Below, piece by piece: positions 10,310 to 21,425 of a stretch of 64,000 nt of DNA; the first letter of the stretch is position 1, and every line of letters starts with the position of its first letter. The stretch is from Polytrichum commune (lineage: Eukaryota; Streptophyta; Polytrichopsida; Polytrichales; Polytrichaceae). Location of the stretch: contig OX485805.1 in NCBI GenBank assembly GCA_950295325.1, forward strand, positions 35,637,501 to 35,701,500, written 5' to 3'. A program made the translations under genes and the position numbers. Below the pieces are notes generated by a model. The model made no database searches. It had not been told where the DNA came from and saw only the letters and a list, made by a program, of their open reading frames with translations.

Positions 10310-13300
10310 ACAGGAGGCAGCAACAGCTTGTCTACGTGATTCACCAGTTCAACCTTCGGTTGTCGCTATTGCGGACAGAGATATGGAGGACGATGGAGGA
10401 GATGACCATGATGAGTCCCACAACGACGATGAGTCGTTTGGAGATGACGAGGACGAGATTCGAACCAGACAGAAATTAAACTCCGTTGCCACCATTTCCA
10501 GCCTGAGATTCCAGCTAATTTAAGTTTCACGTTTTTCGATTCCACTTTGCAGGTTGGTTGCCATGCCTTTGGTGAGGCCGACCCTCTAGAGTGATCTCGA
10601 TAGGCTTGAACAAGAGTTTGTTCATGGCTATCGTGACGGGGCTGCAGTGTTCTACGTTACATTGACTAATGAACATGGAAGTACTCAGGAGGTTACATAT
10701 GTGGTGAAGGAGAATTGGGGATCCATCTGGAATGCGCAGAATGAGGAATTCAACAGGTATCTCCTATCGGTACCTGAACTTTCACATATGAAAAATCTTA
10801 TATTTTTTGTCTGTGATGGTAATCACAGACGCCAAGCATGGCTCAACCATATTGACCGCCTTTATAAGAATGATCATTCCTGGCATTTTAGAGTGGACTC
10901 CATTTTCCTCAACACGAAGGACAAAATCGGCTTGGTTATGCAAGTGATGCACACGATCAACAAGTAAGTGTGATTTTCAGCGTTTTAATTATCTTTGAGG
11001 TTGTTACTGAATTCGAAACATTTTCATGTATGTATTGTTGTGTTTCAGGCACACCGAGGACTCCCATGTCAGAACGAACACTGTCCATATGCTATTCAGA
11101 GTTAGGAAATATGGACAAATAGATATTGAGAAACTAAAGGACGTGTTGTCACTAGCTGACTTCATACGTTGTAAGCGTGGCCAAAAGAAAACATGGTACA
11201 CCTTACCTTTGAATGTTTTCACCTCCTTCATCTTTCAGGTGAGTGCACTTGTTCCTTTTGATTTAAAGTACTGTGCTTCACTCATTTTGATTAAATGTGT
11301 AGTTCGTTGAGAGTACTGAAGTTCTTTGTTTAAGGATTCTTCGTAACAGGAGTGTGGATTATTCGCAGCACGAACTAACTTGTGGATAATTGGCAGCATG
11401 AAATAAGCATGGCTTCTGACGAAGGTGTCCGCCAGGTTGTTGAGCAGTCTGATATGGTTGTATCTCCTGCTCAAAAAACGGCTGCGATGAAGTCCGCAGT
11501 GGACAAACGATGTATTTCATTGCGTCTGAAGATGGAAAAACTGGTCGCGGTTGCAAATCCAGACCTCACTGATGGTTGGTTTGATGAGGTAAGTTCCATT
11601 CGTTGAATCCAGTGTTTTATCAGGTTGATCATTTTGAATTTGGTTTCAAGATACCTGCTTTGTCCATTTTTAATAAGGACGTTTGTAATTGGGTAGATTG
11701 AGCGGCATTATGCCAATAATTCAATATCTCCAGAGCTCAACTTGGAAAAACTTCAGCTAATTGCTACGTCAAGAGCATTCCCGATTTTCAAAATCAAGTG
11801 GCTTCAATACATAAACGCCTCTGCCGCAACTCGAGAGGCAAGAAGAGTTCCTGCGAAGCCCGTTACCGAAGAAAAGCTTTCAATTTTCCTAGCAAAGACA
11901 TGCTGGTGGGCTGGGGTATGAATATCTTGAAACTTCATTATTTTCCAACACAGTTTGCAATGTTGAAATTGAAGTTAGAGAACTTGGAAAATTAAGGAAA
12001 TAATACCCACATACTTTGGGTTGTACTATGGACTCCTTGGAGCTATAAGGGTTAAGTGTTTTCCAATTTATATAGCATTGCCTTTATGGACACACCATTT
12101 CATAGATGGGTGAAATGGTATTCAAAGCTTCTTCCGAACATCACTACCTTTGCCGCAAGCTTGACCAGTTGACCTCCAATGCTTGCTTTGGATTATGAAA
12201 GGCCTAGTTTGTGCCCTATTGAACCTATACACTAAGTGCAACCTCAACACATATGGAAACTAGCAATATGGAAACTAGATAACTAATGTGGATGTATCAA
12301 AGTATACCTTAGATAACTAGATATTAATTAACTGAAATTAGATAGAGCTATCTAGAACTTAAGTTAACTTCCACTCTTGAAATAAGGCATGGGGGGAGCT
12401 ATATATGAGGAGATGTTATATTCAGCCTTACATGTGTAGACCTTGATCTTAAGTCCATTTGAATATGTTGGTGTAAATTTTGTGGTGCATATCATTGGGC
12501 ATTGAGGTCATGCATTGAGCAAGTTGTGTGGTATTTCATGTGAATTTAGTTCAACTATGCAGGCACTCTAAGGAGCATTCTAGTCCGAGACCACTATTTT
12601 GGAATTCGAGGTTGATAGGAATTAAGGGCAGGTTAGGGGGGGGGGGGGTTAAATGATTTTGGTTTATATTCTGATTTCATGTGGGTTTAGTTCAACTATG
12701 AAGGCACTCTAGTGAGCATTCTGGTCCGAGACCACTATTTTGGAATTTCAGGTTGATAGGAAATAAGGGGATGTTAGGGGGGGGGGGGGGGTTAAATGAT
12801 TTTGGTATATATTTTGATTTCATGTGGGTTTAGTTCAACTATCCAGGCACTCTAGGGAGCATTCTAGTCCGATACCACTATTTTGGAATTCGAGGTTGAT
12901 AGGAATTAAGGGGAGGGTAGGGGGGGTTTAAATGATTTTGGTTTATATTCTGATTTCATGTGGGTTTAGTTCAACTATGAAGGCACTCTAAGGAGCATTG
13001 TGTAATTTGTTTACTTTTAGATTCCGATAATGCGACAACTATGTTTGAGGACATAGTTCAACAGGATCGCATCCCCATCGACATGTCTGTGCCTTCCGAG
13101 CCTCTAGCTTTGGCTGCATATATTGAGGAATGCAGGATCGCGCTTTGGGACCATGCATTTGTCTCGGTGTTTCGCGGTCACGACTGCTTTAAGAAAATTG
13201 ATGATTTCCAGGGATACAAGGGAACGGACCTTGTTGTGAAAAAAGTCCTCTTCAGGTGTTTGCTATGTTTGCCTTTCATGCTTTGATTTCATACTTCTAT

Positions 13301-15565
13301 TTCCTTCTTTATAAATTCCAAATGTTTCATGTTCTTATGGCCATCATTATTTTCTAGGTTCTTCAAGTTTGAGCTCCTTCCAAAGAAAGCGATTCTCAAA
13401 GAGGACTTGCCGCTCTTCTTGAGTACTTGGTTGAACCGGTCCAACGCTGCATGCATGTTCACAGCTGCCCAGCAGAGGACATGGACAACTTCACACCTTG
13501 CTTTTGGCGCGTGGTATCTCGATTGTGCAACACATTACACCCCACCTTTTGAGATGGAATTGAGGAAATCACGCGAGGCTATTGGAGAGTCTGGAGAGGA
13601 GATGCAGGACTTGAAGGGCATCGAGGATGACAACGACAGGGCTAAGGCACTGAAGAGGCGGATTGAAGAGGACCGCAAGAAAGCCCTCAAGGTGAAGGAG
13701 GCAAAAGAAAAAGCTCACCTGAAGGAGTTGGAGAGGCAGTAGAAAGCAGCTGCAACATCGACGAAGAAAGGCAAGAAGAAGGTGTCAACTCCTGTAGAGG
13801 TAGAAATGATAAGTCATGTGCAACCTAGTCCAACCGTGGACTCTGGTTCCCAGATTCGCTCAGTTTCAGCTAGGGGTACTAAGAGGGACACCTCATATGA
13901 GCTCTTTTCCCAGTTGCCGGTTGTTGATCTCACAGAGGAGGCCAATTGCATGAATGATGAGTTCATTCTTAATTCATCATTGTTTGAGGTCCTTGGCGGT
14001 GAATCGGGCAGTTTATCGCCCCTCTATGATGACCTCAAAGCTTTTATTTCTAAGGTATCTTTATTCTCATTTGCCCATCTGATGTGGTTATGTTTTGCAA
14101 CTGGTAGTGTTTAGTTCTCCATTTCTGTTTGCTTTTGAAATTGTTACGTTTCTTACATGCATTGAATTGCTCATTTAGCAACATTCATATGATAAAAGGC
14201 GTGCGCACAAAGGATCTTCTGGAAACCACCCCAAGTTGTGTGGATTTGATCCTTGTGGACCAACCAGAAGGTCTCCCAGTTCCAGGTATTTCGAACCCTA
14301 TTTCATCTGTGCCCTTATGGAACCAGGATTCTAAGGAATGGCTGGAGCCCATTTTTGATTTTGCCGACCAACACCTCCAGGATGGTGGTGCACTCATCAT
14401 CATTCATCCTTTTCGATTGAGCACAAAGTCAAACATACTCGGATACTGCAAGTCCTATTGATTTGAAATCCGCAAGGAGTGGTGGGGGATGAACCGTCTG
14501 CATTTGACATCGGCAGTACATCCGACATCCACTGTAAGTTCAAAACTATGTCTTGTGTTCTGTTTCGGCTTTGACATTAAGGATCTTCACACATGATTTG
14601 ATTATCCATGGACATTGTCATTCTTGTCTAATATTGTTGTTCGAATGCCAGACCATGAGATTTGGCATCTGTTTGGCGGTGAGGAGTCTTTCAGGGGTTC
14701 CCAATTCTACATTTTATTTTCAGCCAATTCCTGCTCTTGACCACCACGGAGTAGACGTTGCCAAAGATGACATCCTCATGAACCCGGTCACGAAAGATGA
14801 TCAGCTCATGAATGGCAATTTGCCTTGGCGAGGCCCTCGGGAGAAGTCCGTCTTGCTCATGCAGATGCTTATAGAAGCGTCTACCTTTCCTGGGGATCTC
14901 GTGGTTGACTGCACTGCAGCCACTGGTTCGTTTTCTCAACCTAAACCCTACTCAGTCTCAGTTTATTTTCCTCAAGGTTTCAACTTAATTTTATTTGTAC
15001 ATTCACTTAACACCTAAATCATCTTCACTTTTCTAGGGTCGTCCATACACGCTTGTCGCAATATCAACCAACATATTGCCGCGTTTGAGTCGGATGAGGA
15101 AATCTTCAAGGCCTTATTGGCACCCCTCATCTGGGCTTCACCTGCTCTTTCGCCTCCTCACCTGGATCCACTCACCATCGTGGATGACATTGATGGCGAG
15201 GAAATTGAAGTTGAGCGGATCGTGAAGAAATCCCGATTCAGTAAGTAAGTCTAAACGTTCAAGTATGCATTTCTATTGAGATCATGTTGATTTATGTTAC
15301 TTCTTTTTGTTGTCACTTCTTATTTCGGCTTTCGTTTTGCAGGTGCGAGATCCTGATTTCTCCACAGCATCGACCTTTTTTTTGTAGGCCGACATTTTTC
15401 CCAAGCCCTCCTAAACCCTTTGAGTTGCCTACATATGCCGAAGAAATCGCTTTTTGTTTTGCAACTAAGGGCATACGGAATCCCACTTCGCGCTCCCGTT
15501 CTCTGTCTCGTAGAGGCTTGAGTTTTCTAGATCTAGAAGTTGTTCAGTGTGATGAGGAGGAGTGA
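10310..15565 (+). pseudogene. Copy A: ParB-like/DNA methyltransferase-like protein gene, decayed
   Basis: Exons seen by alignment with copy B: about 10310-10516 (acidic), 10553-10963, 11049-11238, 11397-11588, 11697-11915, 13021-13255, 13358-14054, 14179-14533, 14653-14925, 15037-15244 and 15343-15565, nearly all with GT/AG borders. The order of motifs is: acidic N-terminus; FFVCDGNHRR, like the Gx(H/D)RR box of ParB/sulfiredoxin folds; a long helical middle with a charged coiled coil; DLILVDQPEG at the place of methyltransferase motif IV; then EKSVLLMQMLIE and VVDCTAATGSS, matching motifs X/I of a permuted beta-class DNA methyltransferase. Stops at 10587-10589, 13740-13742 and 14459-14461, a one-base loss at 13021-13024 and a frameshift near 14240 break it; copy B is open at these places. 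Probable role in the living family: DNA-binding methyltransferase-like chromatin factor (inferred). Confidence 0.75.
12541..13010. repeat. Tandem repeat with G-tracts inside a copy A intron
   Basis: About 3.4 copies of a 132-148-bp unit begin with GGTTTAGTTCAACTATG and contain runs of 6 to 13 G. They lie in the intron between exons ending at 11915 and starting at 13021. The matching copy B intron is only about 165 bp and has none, so the array was gained in copy A. The G-runs vary in length from unit to unit. Confidence 0.8.
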
Positions 15566-16089
15566 ACGCATTCGTACACTTTTTCAATGATTGCTTGCGA
15601 TTTGTTAGGCGAATGTTGTGTTGAATAAATGACCCTAAACCATTAGTGTCACCTCATGTAACTTGGCATTCAAGTGTGTTTTCTAATACCTCTACATGAG
15701 TATGTTCAACAATGATATGAGATGCACACCTATCTTACACAATGGTCTACAAGTTGACTAAAGTGTACACCAACAAAAAGTATACCCTAAACCCAACTTC
15801 CACTCTATTCTTCAATAAGACATAGAGGTTAACTAAAAAAGATAAAGAAATGTAGTTGTAAAAATATAGATCAAAACATGAAACAAAGACTAAGGAAAAC
15901 TAAACCGAACAACTAAACCAAAATATTAAAGATAATAAGTATAGAATATCAATACAATTTTTAGAATTACAAATAATAAGAAGATACACTGGAAGAAGAA
16001 TGGAAGAATTAAAAAATGAGAATATAGATTGGAAGAAGAATGGAATAACCCAAAAAATGCTTGTGCATAAATTATGGACATCATCCTAT
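15566..16089. other. AT-rich intergenic stretch, no gene seen
   Basis: AT-rich sequence follows the copy A stop. It holds a short near-duplication (GGAAGAAGAATGGAA) near 15990 and 16030. I see no ORF or RNA worth calling. Confidence 0.6.
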
Positions 16090-16850
16090 ATTTTATGTTC
16101 AAATCAAATATCAAACCCCAAGAAATTCGGGGCCATATCCAAAGTGGCCACTCCCGCATGACATATGAACCACTTGGCATGCCGAGACTCAACCTGAAAC
16201 CAATGATTTGAGGTCAAATTTATAGATTCAGGTTGAATGTAGCTAAGCATGAATCCTAAACATTGCATGCCCTCATTCAACCAGAAGCTATCAACTTGAC
16301 CTCAAATCAAACAACAAACCCCTAGGCCTTTGTCCAAAGTGGCCATATATGCCGAGACCGAACATGAAATCTAAGCCGTTGGGCATGTCGAGACCCAAAT
16401 TGAAACCAATGATTTGAGGTCAAATTTATAAATTCAGGTTGAATGTAGCTAAGCATGAAACCCAAACATGGCATGCCTACATTCAACCGGAAAGCATAAA
16501 CTTGACCTCAAATCAGACATAAAACCCCTAGGCCTTTTCCAAAGTGGCCATGCCGAGACCGAACATGAAATCTAAGAGACCCAAATTGAAACCAATGATT
16601 TGATATCAAATTTATGGCTTCAGGTTGAAAGTAGCTAAGCATGAAACCCAAACATGGCATGCCTACATTCAACACGAAGCGATAAACTTGACCTCAAATC
16701 ATAAATAAAACCCCTAGGCCTTGTCCAAAGTGGCCATGCCGAGACCGAACATGAAATCTAAGAGACCCAAATTGAAACCAATGATTCGACTTCAAATTTA
16801 TGGAGTCGGGTTGAATGTAGCTACACCCTTTAAACACAATCAGAATGTAG
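16090..16850. repeat. Tandem repeat of about 185-206 bp, four copies
   Basis: The unit carries CCAATGATTTGAGGTCAAAT, then 'CAGGTTGAATGTAGCTAAGC', 'CTTGACCTCAAATC' and 'CCAAAGTGGCCATGCCGAG'. Its landmark recurs near 16200, 16406, 16590 and 16777, with the later units shortened. GAGGTCAA and TTGACCTC within each unit form an inverted pair. Confidence 0.8.
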
Positions 16851-16864
16851 GGGCTCAAGCCATG

Positions 16865-18421
16865 AGGCCTCGGATCCGAGGCCTTGTCCAAGTGGGATTT
16901 AGTCCACCTCAAATGACAACCTGTAAGCATCAGAGACCCATTCCCAACCTACAAACCTTATACCCAATCTGAAATGATACCGCAGCCATGAGGCCTCGGA
17001 TCCGAGGCCTTCTCCAACTGGGATTTAGTCCACCTCAAATGACAACCTGTAACCATCCGAGACCCATTCCCACTCTACAAACCTTATAAGAGAATCTGCA
17101 AGCAAATATAGTATAGGTTCCTCAACCACGGTTATAGGTTATTTTTGTCAAAAAAATTGTCAAAAAATATTTCAATATTTAGCTCTACACCGCGGTCATA
17201 GGGCATGTTTCACCACACAAAATTTCAATATTCTACAAAACTCACCGCTCACCGCTCGCAAAATAGCTTTTCCCGGACCAATACGTTCAATTGTACATCT
17301 TCGTCCAAATACAATGCAAGACGCGCCATGACGATCTTCCACAACCTAATGAGTTACAAAATAAAGTCGGCCAATATCAAAACTTAAAAACAAACATTCC
17401 AGATTTGTGAAATCTAGCCAAGAATGTAACCTCAAAACAAAGACTGTAGAATTCTGAAATGTGGCCTAGAATGCAACCTCAAGACAAAGGGTCTAGAATT
17501 TTGAAATCTGGCCTATAAAGCAACCTCAAGACAAAGGGTCTAGAATTCTGAAATGTGGCCTAGAAAGCAACCACAAGAGAAAGACTCTAGAATTCTGAAA
17601 TGTGGACTAAAATGCAACCTCAAGACAAAGGGTCTAGAATTCTGAAATGTGGCCTAGAAAACAACCTCAAGACAAAGACTCTAGAATTATGAAATCTGGC
17701 CTACAATGCAACCTCAACACAAAGACTCTGGAATTCTGAAATTTGGCCTACAATGCAACCTCAACACAAAGACTCTAGAATTCTGAAATTTGGCCTACAA
17801 TGCAACCTCAATACAAAGACTCTAGAATTCTGAAATCTGGCCTAGAATGCAACCACAACACAAAGACTCTAGAATTATGAAATCTGGCCTAGAATGCAAC
17901 CACAACACAAAGGGTCCAGAATTCTAAAATGTGGCCTAGAATGCAACCTCAAGACAAAGGGTATAGAATTCTGAAATGTGGCCTATAAAGCAACCTCAGG
18001 AATGCTACGATGTGAGCGGTGAGCGGTGAGCGGTGAGCAGATCTCGTGAGCAGAAAATCAAAATTTGAAACTCCATTTAACGAAAGTTAGGACCCCTATG
18101 ACCGTGGATTTTGCACATATTTCAAGTTTAATTTTGGAATTATGAGGCCGATATTTATGGAGTGCCTAATTTTTAGGACCAAAAGTTTCTTAAAATTACC
18201 AACGAGTCCCTATGGCCGTGGGAAAATTCAGTGTGGTTGAGAAGATGGTGGACCTATGGGAAGAGGCCTCGGATCCGAGGCCTCTTAGTTGTGGGTAGCT
18301 TATGCTTGAAAATCAAAATGTTATGTATATTTGAGTTGGCTACTTGTTTTTGCATTTGGCCATTTCTTGTATGTTCTAGCATGAGGAGGAGGTTTGGAAA
18401 GAGGCCTCGGATCCGAGGCCT
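16865..18421. mobile_element. Mirror-symmetric foldback-like element around a minisatellite
   Basis: Paired modules sit at matching distances from a centre near 17,640. The 20-bp palindrome AGGCCTCGGATCCGAGGCCT is at 16865 and 16991 on the left and at 18264 and 18402 on the right. CCACGGTTATAGG (17125) opposes CCCTATGGCCGTGG (18208). CGCGGTCATAGGG (17190) opposes CCCCTATGACCGTGG (18092). CTCACCGCTCACCGCTC (17241) opposes repeated GAGCGGTGAG (18012-18037). The centre is the 47-bp array. DNA between modules is not obviously inverted. The layout resembles foldback transposons, but no target duplication was found. Confidence 0.5.
17401..18000. repeat. 47-bp minisatellite, about 13 copies
   Basis: The unit contains GCAACCTCAAGACAAAG, 'TCTAGAATTCTGAAAT' and 'GTGGCCTAGAAT' at a 47-bp period. 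The same repeat in the same orientation forms the array at 58,217-59,310, so the two arrays share an origin. Non-coding. Confidence 0.9.
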
Positions 18422-18835
18422 CTTTCTTGTGGGTAGGATATGCTTGAGAAATCAAAATGTTAGGTGTATTTGGTTTGGCTACTTGTCTTTAGATTGTCTA
18501 CTAGTTGACGACCACAAAAGTGTAGTGTTATTTGAGAACAACGACAAGATGCATTCAACAAGACAATTGGAATATTAAAAACCACACCACACTTTATAAA
18601 TCCAAACACTCAAACATTAACAAGTAACCAAGTGGTGTTAGAGAATATTTTGAACAATATAAAAAAAAACGAAGTCAAAAGTTAACTTAAATATGCAATT
18701 TCATATATGCAATCCCAAAAACTCCGAAAGTGATACACATACAATGAATTCCATGCGGAATGAGTGCACAAACTGAAAAACCAACGGAAGAAAAAACGGT
18801 ATATTAGATAGTACACAGACATTCACATGAAGCTA
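18422..18835. other. Intergenic stretch, no gene seen
   Basis: This stretch contains the end of a 140-bp duplication that carries the two right-hand palindromes, then AT-rich DNA. Downstream of the severed exon of copy B it would be that gene's 3' flank. I see no clear polyadenylation signal. Confidence 0.4.
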
Positions 18836-19028
18836 TTACATCAGATCCGAATCACTGTGATCACCTGATGATGAAGACATTCTAGAATCACTAATATCTG
18901 CATCAGAGGAGGCTTGACCATCAGATTCTAAAGCTTCTATATCCAAAAACTCTAAAACTCTTCCCGGACGATATTTAGATGTAAAAGTCTGATAAGAACC
19001 TCCAGCTAGTTGATTAGCAATATCATTT
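18836..19028 (-). pseudogene. Severed 3' part of the copy B last exon
   Basis: Reading leftwards, codons for NDIANQLAGGSYQTF...VLEFLDIEALESD run to a TAA/TAG-type end at 18836. The same tail pattern, LP(T/S)Y...A...FLD(I/L)E followed by acidic/serine residues, ends copy A (15,400-15,565) and copy C (60,365-60,592). Its upstream half is 17 kb away, at 36,027-36,126. Joining the two sides across one copy of ATTT/AAAT keeps the frame. It is cut off from its promoter and should be untranslated unless the element excises. Confidence 0.85.
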
Positions 19029-19056
19029 AACACTATATTCGTTATTTGGAGACTTT
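19029..19056 (+). repeat. Left terminal inverted repeat of the 17-kb transposon
   Basis: 28 bp identical to the complement of 35999-36026. ATTT precedes it. Inside it, TTTTGAGACT follows after a short spacer, as at the other end. Confidence 0.95.
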
Positions 19057-19362
19057 TTGTTAATTTTGAGACTATTTAAGGACGTGGCTTTCACATTTAT
19101 AGGAATGAAAACACTACAAATATGCTATGTTCCCAATATGGAAACAAATATGAAACTCAAATGCATGTAATTACACATATAAAAATAGGGAAATGGGACA
19201 ATTACAACATTTGCATATAGGAAATCGATATCATATTCATTGAAGAGGGTCAAAATACAAAATGCAAGTGGAATATCCACTATTAGGCCAAAGCCCTAGA
19301 AACACAAATCCACATCTATATGTATTTTAATATAGCCTATACATTTGGACCATGAATAGGCG

Positions 19363-21047
19363 TCACTCTTTTGTTTTTGAAATACTATTATTAGCCTTTG
19401 CGGCCGTTTCTTTTTCTTTTGCTTTCATGGCGTCCATGGCTCTAAATATCTCGGCTCCGCGACTGTAACCTTGTGTATTCCCATTCCCAGCCCTCGAATA
19501 TATGCCATTTTCCCATATTGGCCGACCCCCTACCGAATAAGTGGAATACGAACGCGTTTGGGAAGCCGAATGTCTTGCACTCTTTCGTAGGGCCAAACAA
19601 CGATCAGACTCGCAAGTCGCAGTCTTCAGTGTTCGCCTATCCAATGACGGAGTGGAGGATGCACGTCCCACATCCATGTATATTGGGGTCTGAAACAATG
19701 ACCAAAAATATATATAACGACGTGGGTTAGTATAAGTTACGGATGTAAGTCCGAAAAACCCAAGAATTTGAAATGCACTAAATTAATACGCGGACATCAT
19801 GAACGAAAAATTTGAGAATGCCAATAGTGGGGCACCTTGGCCTTCGGGGCGGCGGTTTGATCTTCAGGGACATCGAGGGGAGTAGACACAAGCACAACCG
19901 GGACGTTCGTAAAGGCCGGGACATCAATGTGGGGTTCATCCATGCAAAGACGCCTGGTCGACCGCGGGTTTCGAACGTGCTTCTCATTGTGGAGGGGAGA
20001 TGGGGATGGGGGTAGAGCGTAATTGAGCTTTGCAACCTTTGGAGGAGGGCTATCGACAACTCCGTCTTCGAACCCCGAGTCTTTGGAGTAATCCACGGCA
20101 GAGGCGGCATCGACGGCCGAAAATTGAAATAGTGAAGGCATTGAAACGTCGGTCACACCAATGGAAGGGGAGCTGGGGCCCGGCTGAGATGTAGACATGC
20201 CATGTCTGAGACTTTGGGATGCTTGGTGAGGCAACTAAGGCACAAAAATACATTTACAAAATAAGGAGAGAAATGTTAGATATAAACATGGAGAGTCCAA
20301 GTACGGAGCCAAAAAATATCAAAGTTCTCATACCAATTTATTGAGTTCAGCAAAGCCGTACAACCTCCTAAATTTTGTATCTCTTGGGCCTAGAGGTCTA
20401 TTGCCAATACGATTTGAGAGGACAAAATCCGGGACACTTCCGGAGTGATGGGCAAGCCTTCTAATGTAGGGTCCTAATTCTAACTCTAGGAAGTTGTCGT
20501 TTCTATCGCCCTCCCAAGGGTTCGGGAAAATGCAGTTGCCCGGGGGGTTGAGAACGCTCTTCGCCGGGCTGTCGTCAATGAGGAGCGTGTTCTCCGGAGT
20601 GGGCCAATAACCTTGGGGGACCCCCTCCAACATCGGGACGCCCACCCAGAGGTTCTTCCTCAGCACCTTAAGGAATTGAGGTCCGGGGCCTCCTCCGACC
20701 TTGGGTACAATCTTGCCGCTACGGTCATAAAGGTCATCGCAGTGTTCTTGACCGAGAAGCAAGCACGGCATTGCGAGTTCTCGGAAAAGGAAACTGACGA
20801 CGGCCTTCGTGTTGTCCATCAGCATGGAGCTCCAGATGATGACATGGGCCAAGCCGAGGACCTCACGAAGGAAGCACCTCAAGCCGGGCCGGACGCGCAC
20901 AACCTTCTTGTTAATTAGTGTATCGAAGCGCCCGCCGTAATCCATGTCTTGTGGAGTACGGTAGGGACCCTTGGACGCACTATTGGAGATATGTGTGGAT
21001 TGACAAAGCACGCCATTGAGGTCAAATATTATGAAGTTTTTCCTCAT
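19363..21047 (-). CDS. FCP1/SCP-like HAD phosphatase-domain protein of the transposon
   Basis: I chose the ATG at 21047. A GTG-led extension to 21107 ends at a plausible splice acceptor (CATCACAG), so an upstream exon is possible. Exon 1 (21047-20335) encodes the domain: FIIFDLNGVLC near residues 6-16 is HAD motif I, VIIWSSM motif II, and LLIDDSPAK motif IV. FCP1/SCP enzymes dephosphorylate the RNA polymerase II tail using DxDx(T/V). Here the second Asp is Asn (D-L-N), so catalysis is doubtful. Exon 2 (20234 to about 19800) is proline/serine-rich. Exon 3 (19689-19363) ends in a Lys/Ala-rich tail. The exon 2 donor is uncertain because the phase does not fit a clear GT. It lies about 380 bp downstream of the methyltransferase-like gene, on the same strand. 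An alternative is a captured host gene fragment. Confidence 0.65.
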
Positions 21048-21425
21048 GGGCTGGCTTGGTCTTTCGGCGGGGTTGCGACATATCTCCGACGGACCCTGTG
21101 ATGGCACACACTACCTAGGTGAATGGCACTACCCAGGAAAACCAAATGACAAGCAAGCAAAAACGCAACAAAGAAATGCGAGGCAACAAGTATCCGAAGA
21201 ACTATCCAGTTCAAAAAATTGTATTAATGTGTTTGGTGATATACATTTCGCGAATAATTTACATTGTCACTAAAGGTCTCTCCTAAGATTAATTGAGTCT
21301 ACACTAGCAAAATTGGATCCGCCGCCGCGGGCGAAGTCGAGATTCGAACTCGAAAATATGCACACGCCACGAAAGTTGGCTGACTGGGAACTTACGGACG
21401 CGCGTCCGTAAAGAGGGAGGCATGC
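21048..21425 (-). other. Gap between the two minus-strand transposon genes
   Basis: It holds one palindrome (21392-21411, TTACGGACGCGCGTCCGTAA) just after the methyltransferase-like stop. On the - strand a CGAGTTCGAATCTCG hairpin near 21,330-21,346 looks like a tRNA T-arm/B-box without the rest of a tRNA. Confidence 0.5.

Noticed and set aside
21300-21385. tRNA-like segment on the - strand with CGAGTTCGAATCTCG
   Set aside because: Only the T-arm/B-box looks right. I could not build acceptor, D and anticodon arms, so it is at most a fragment.
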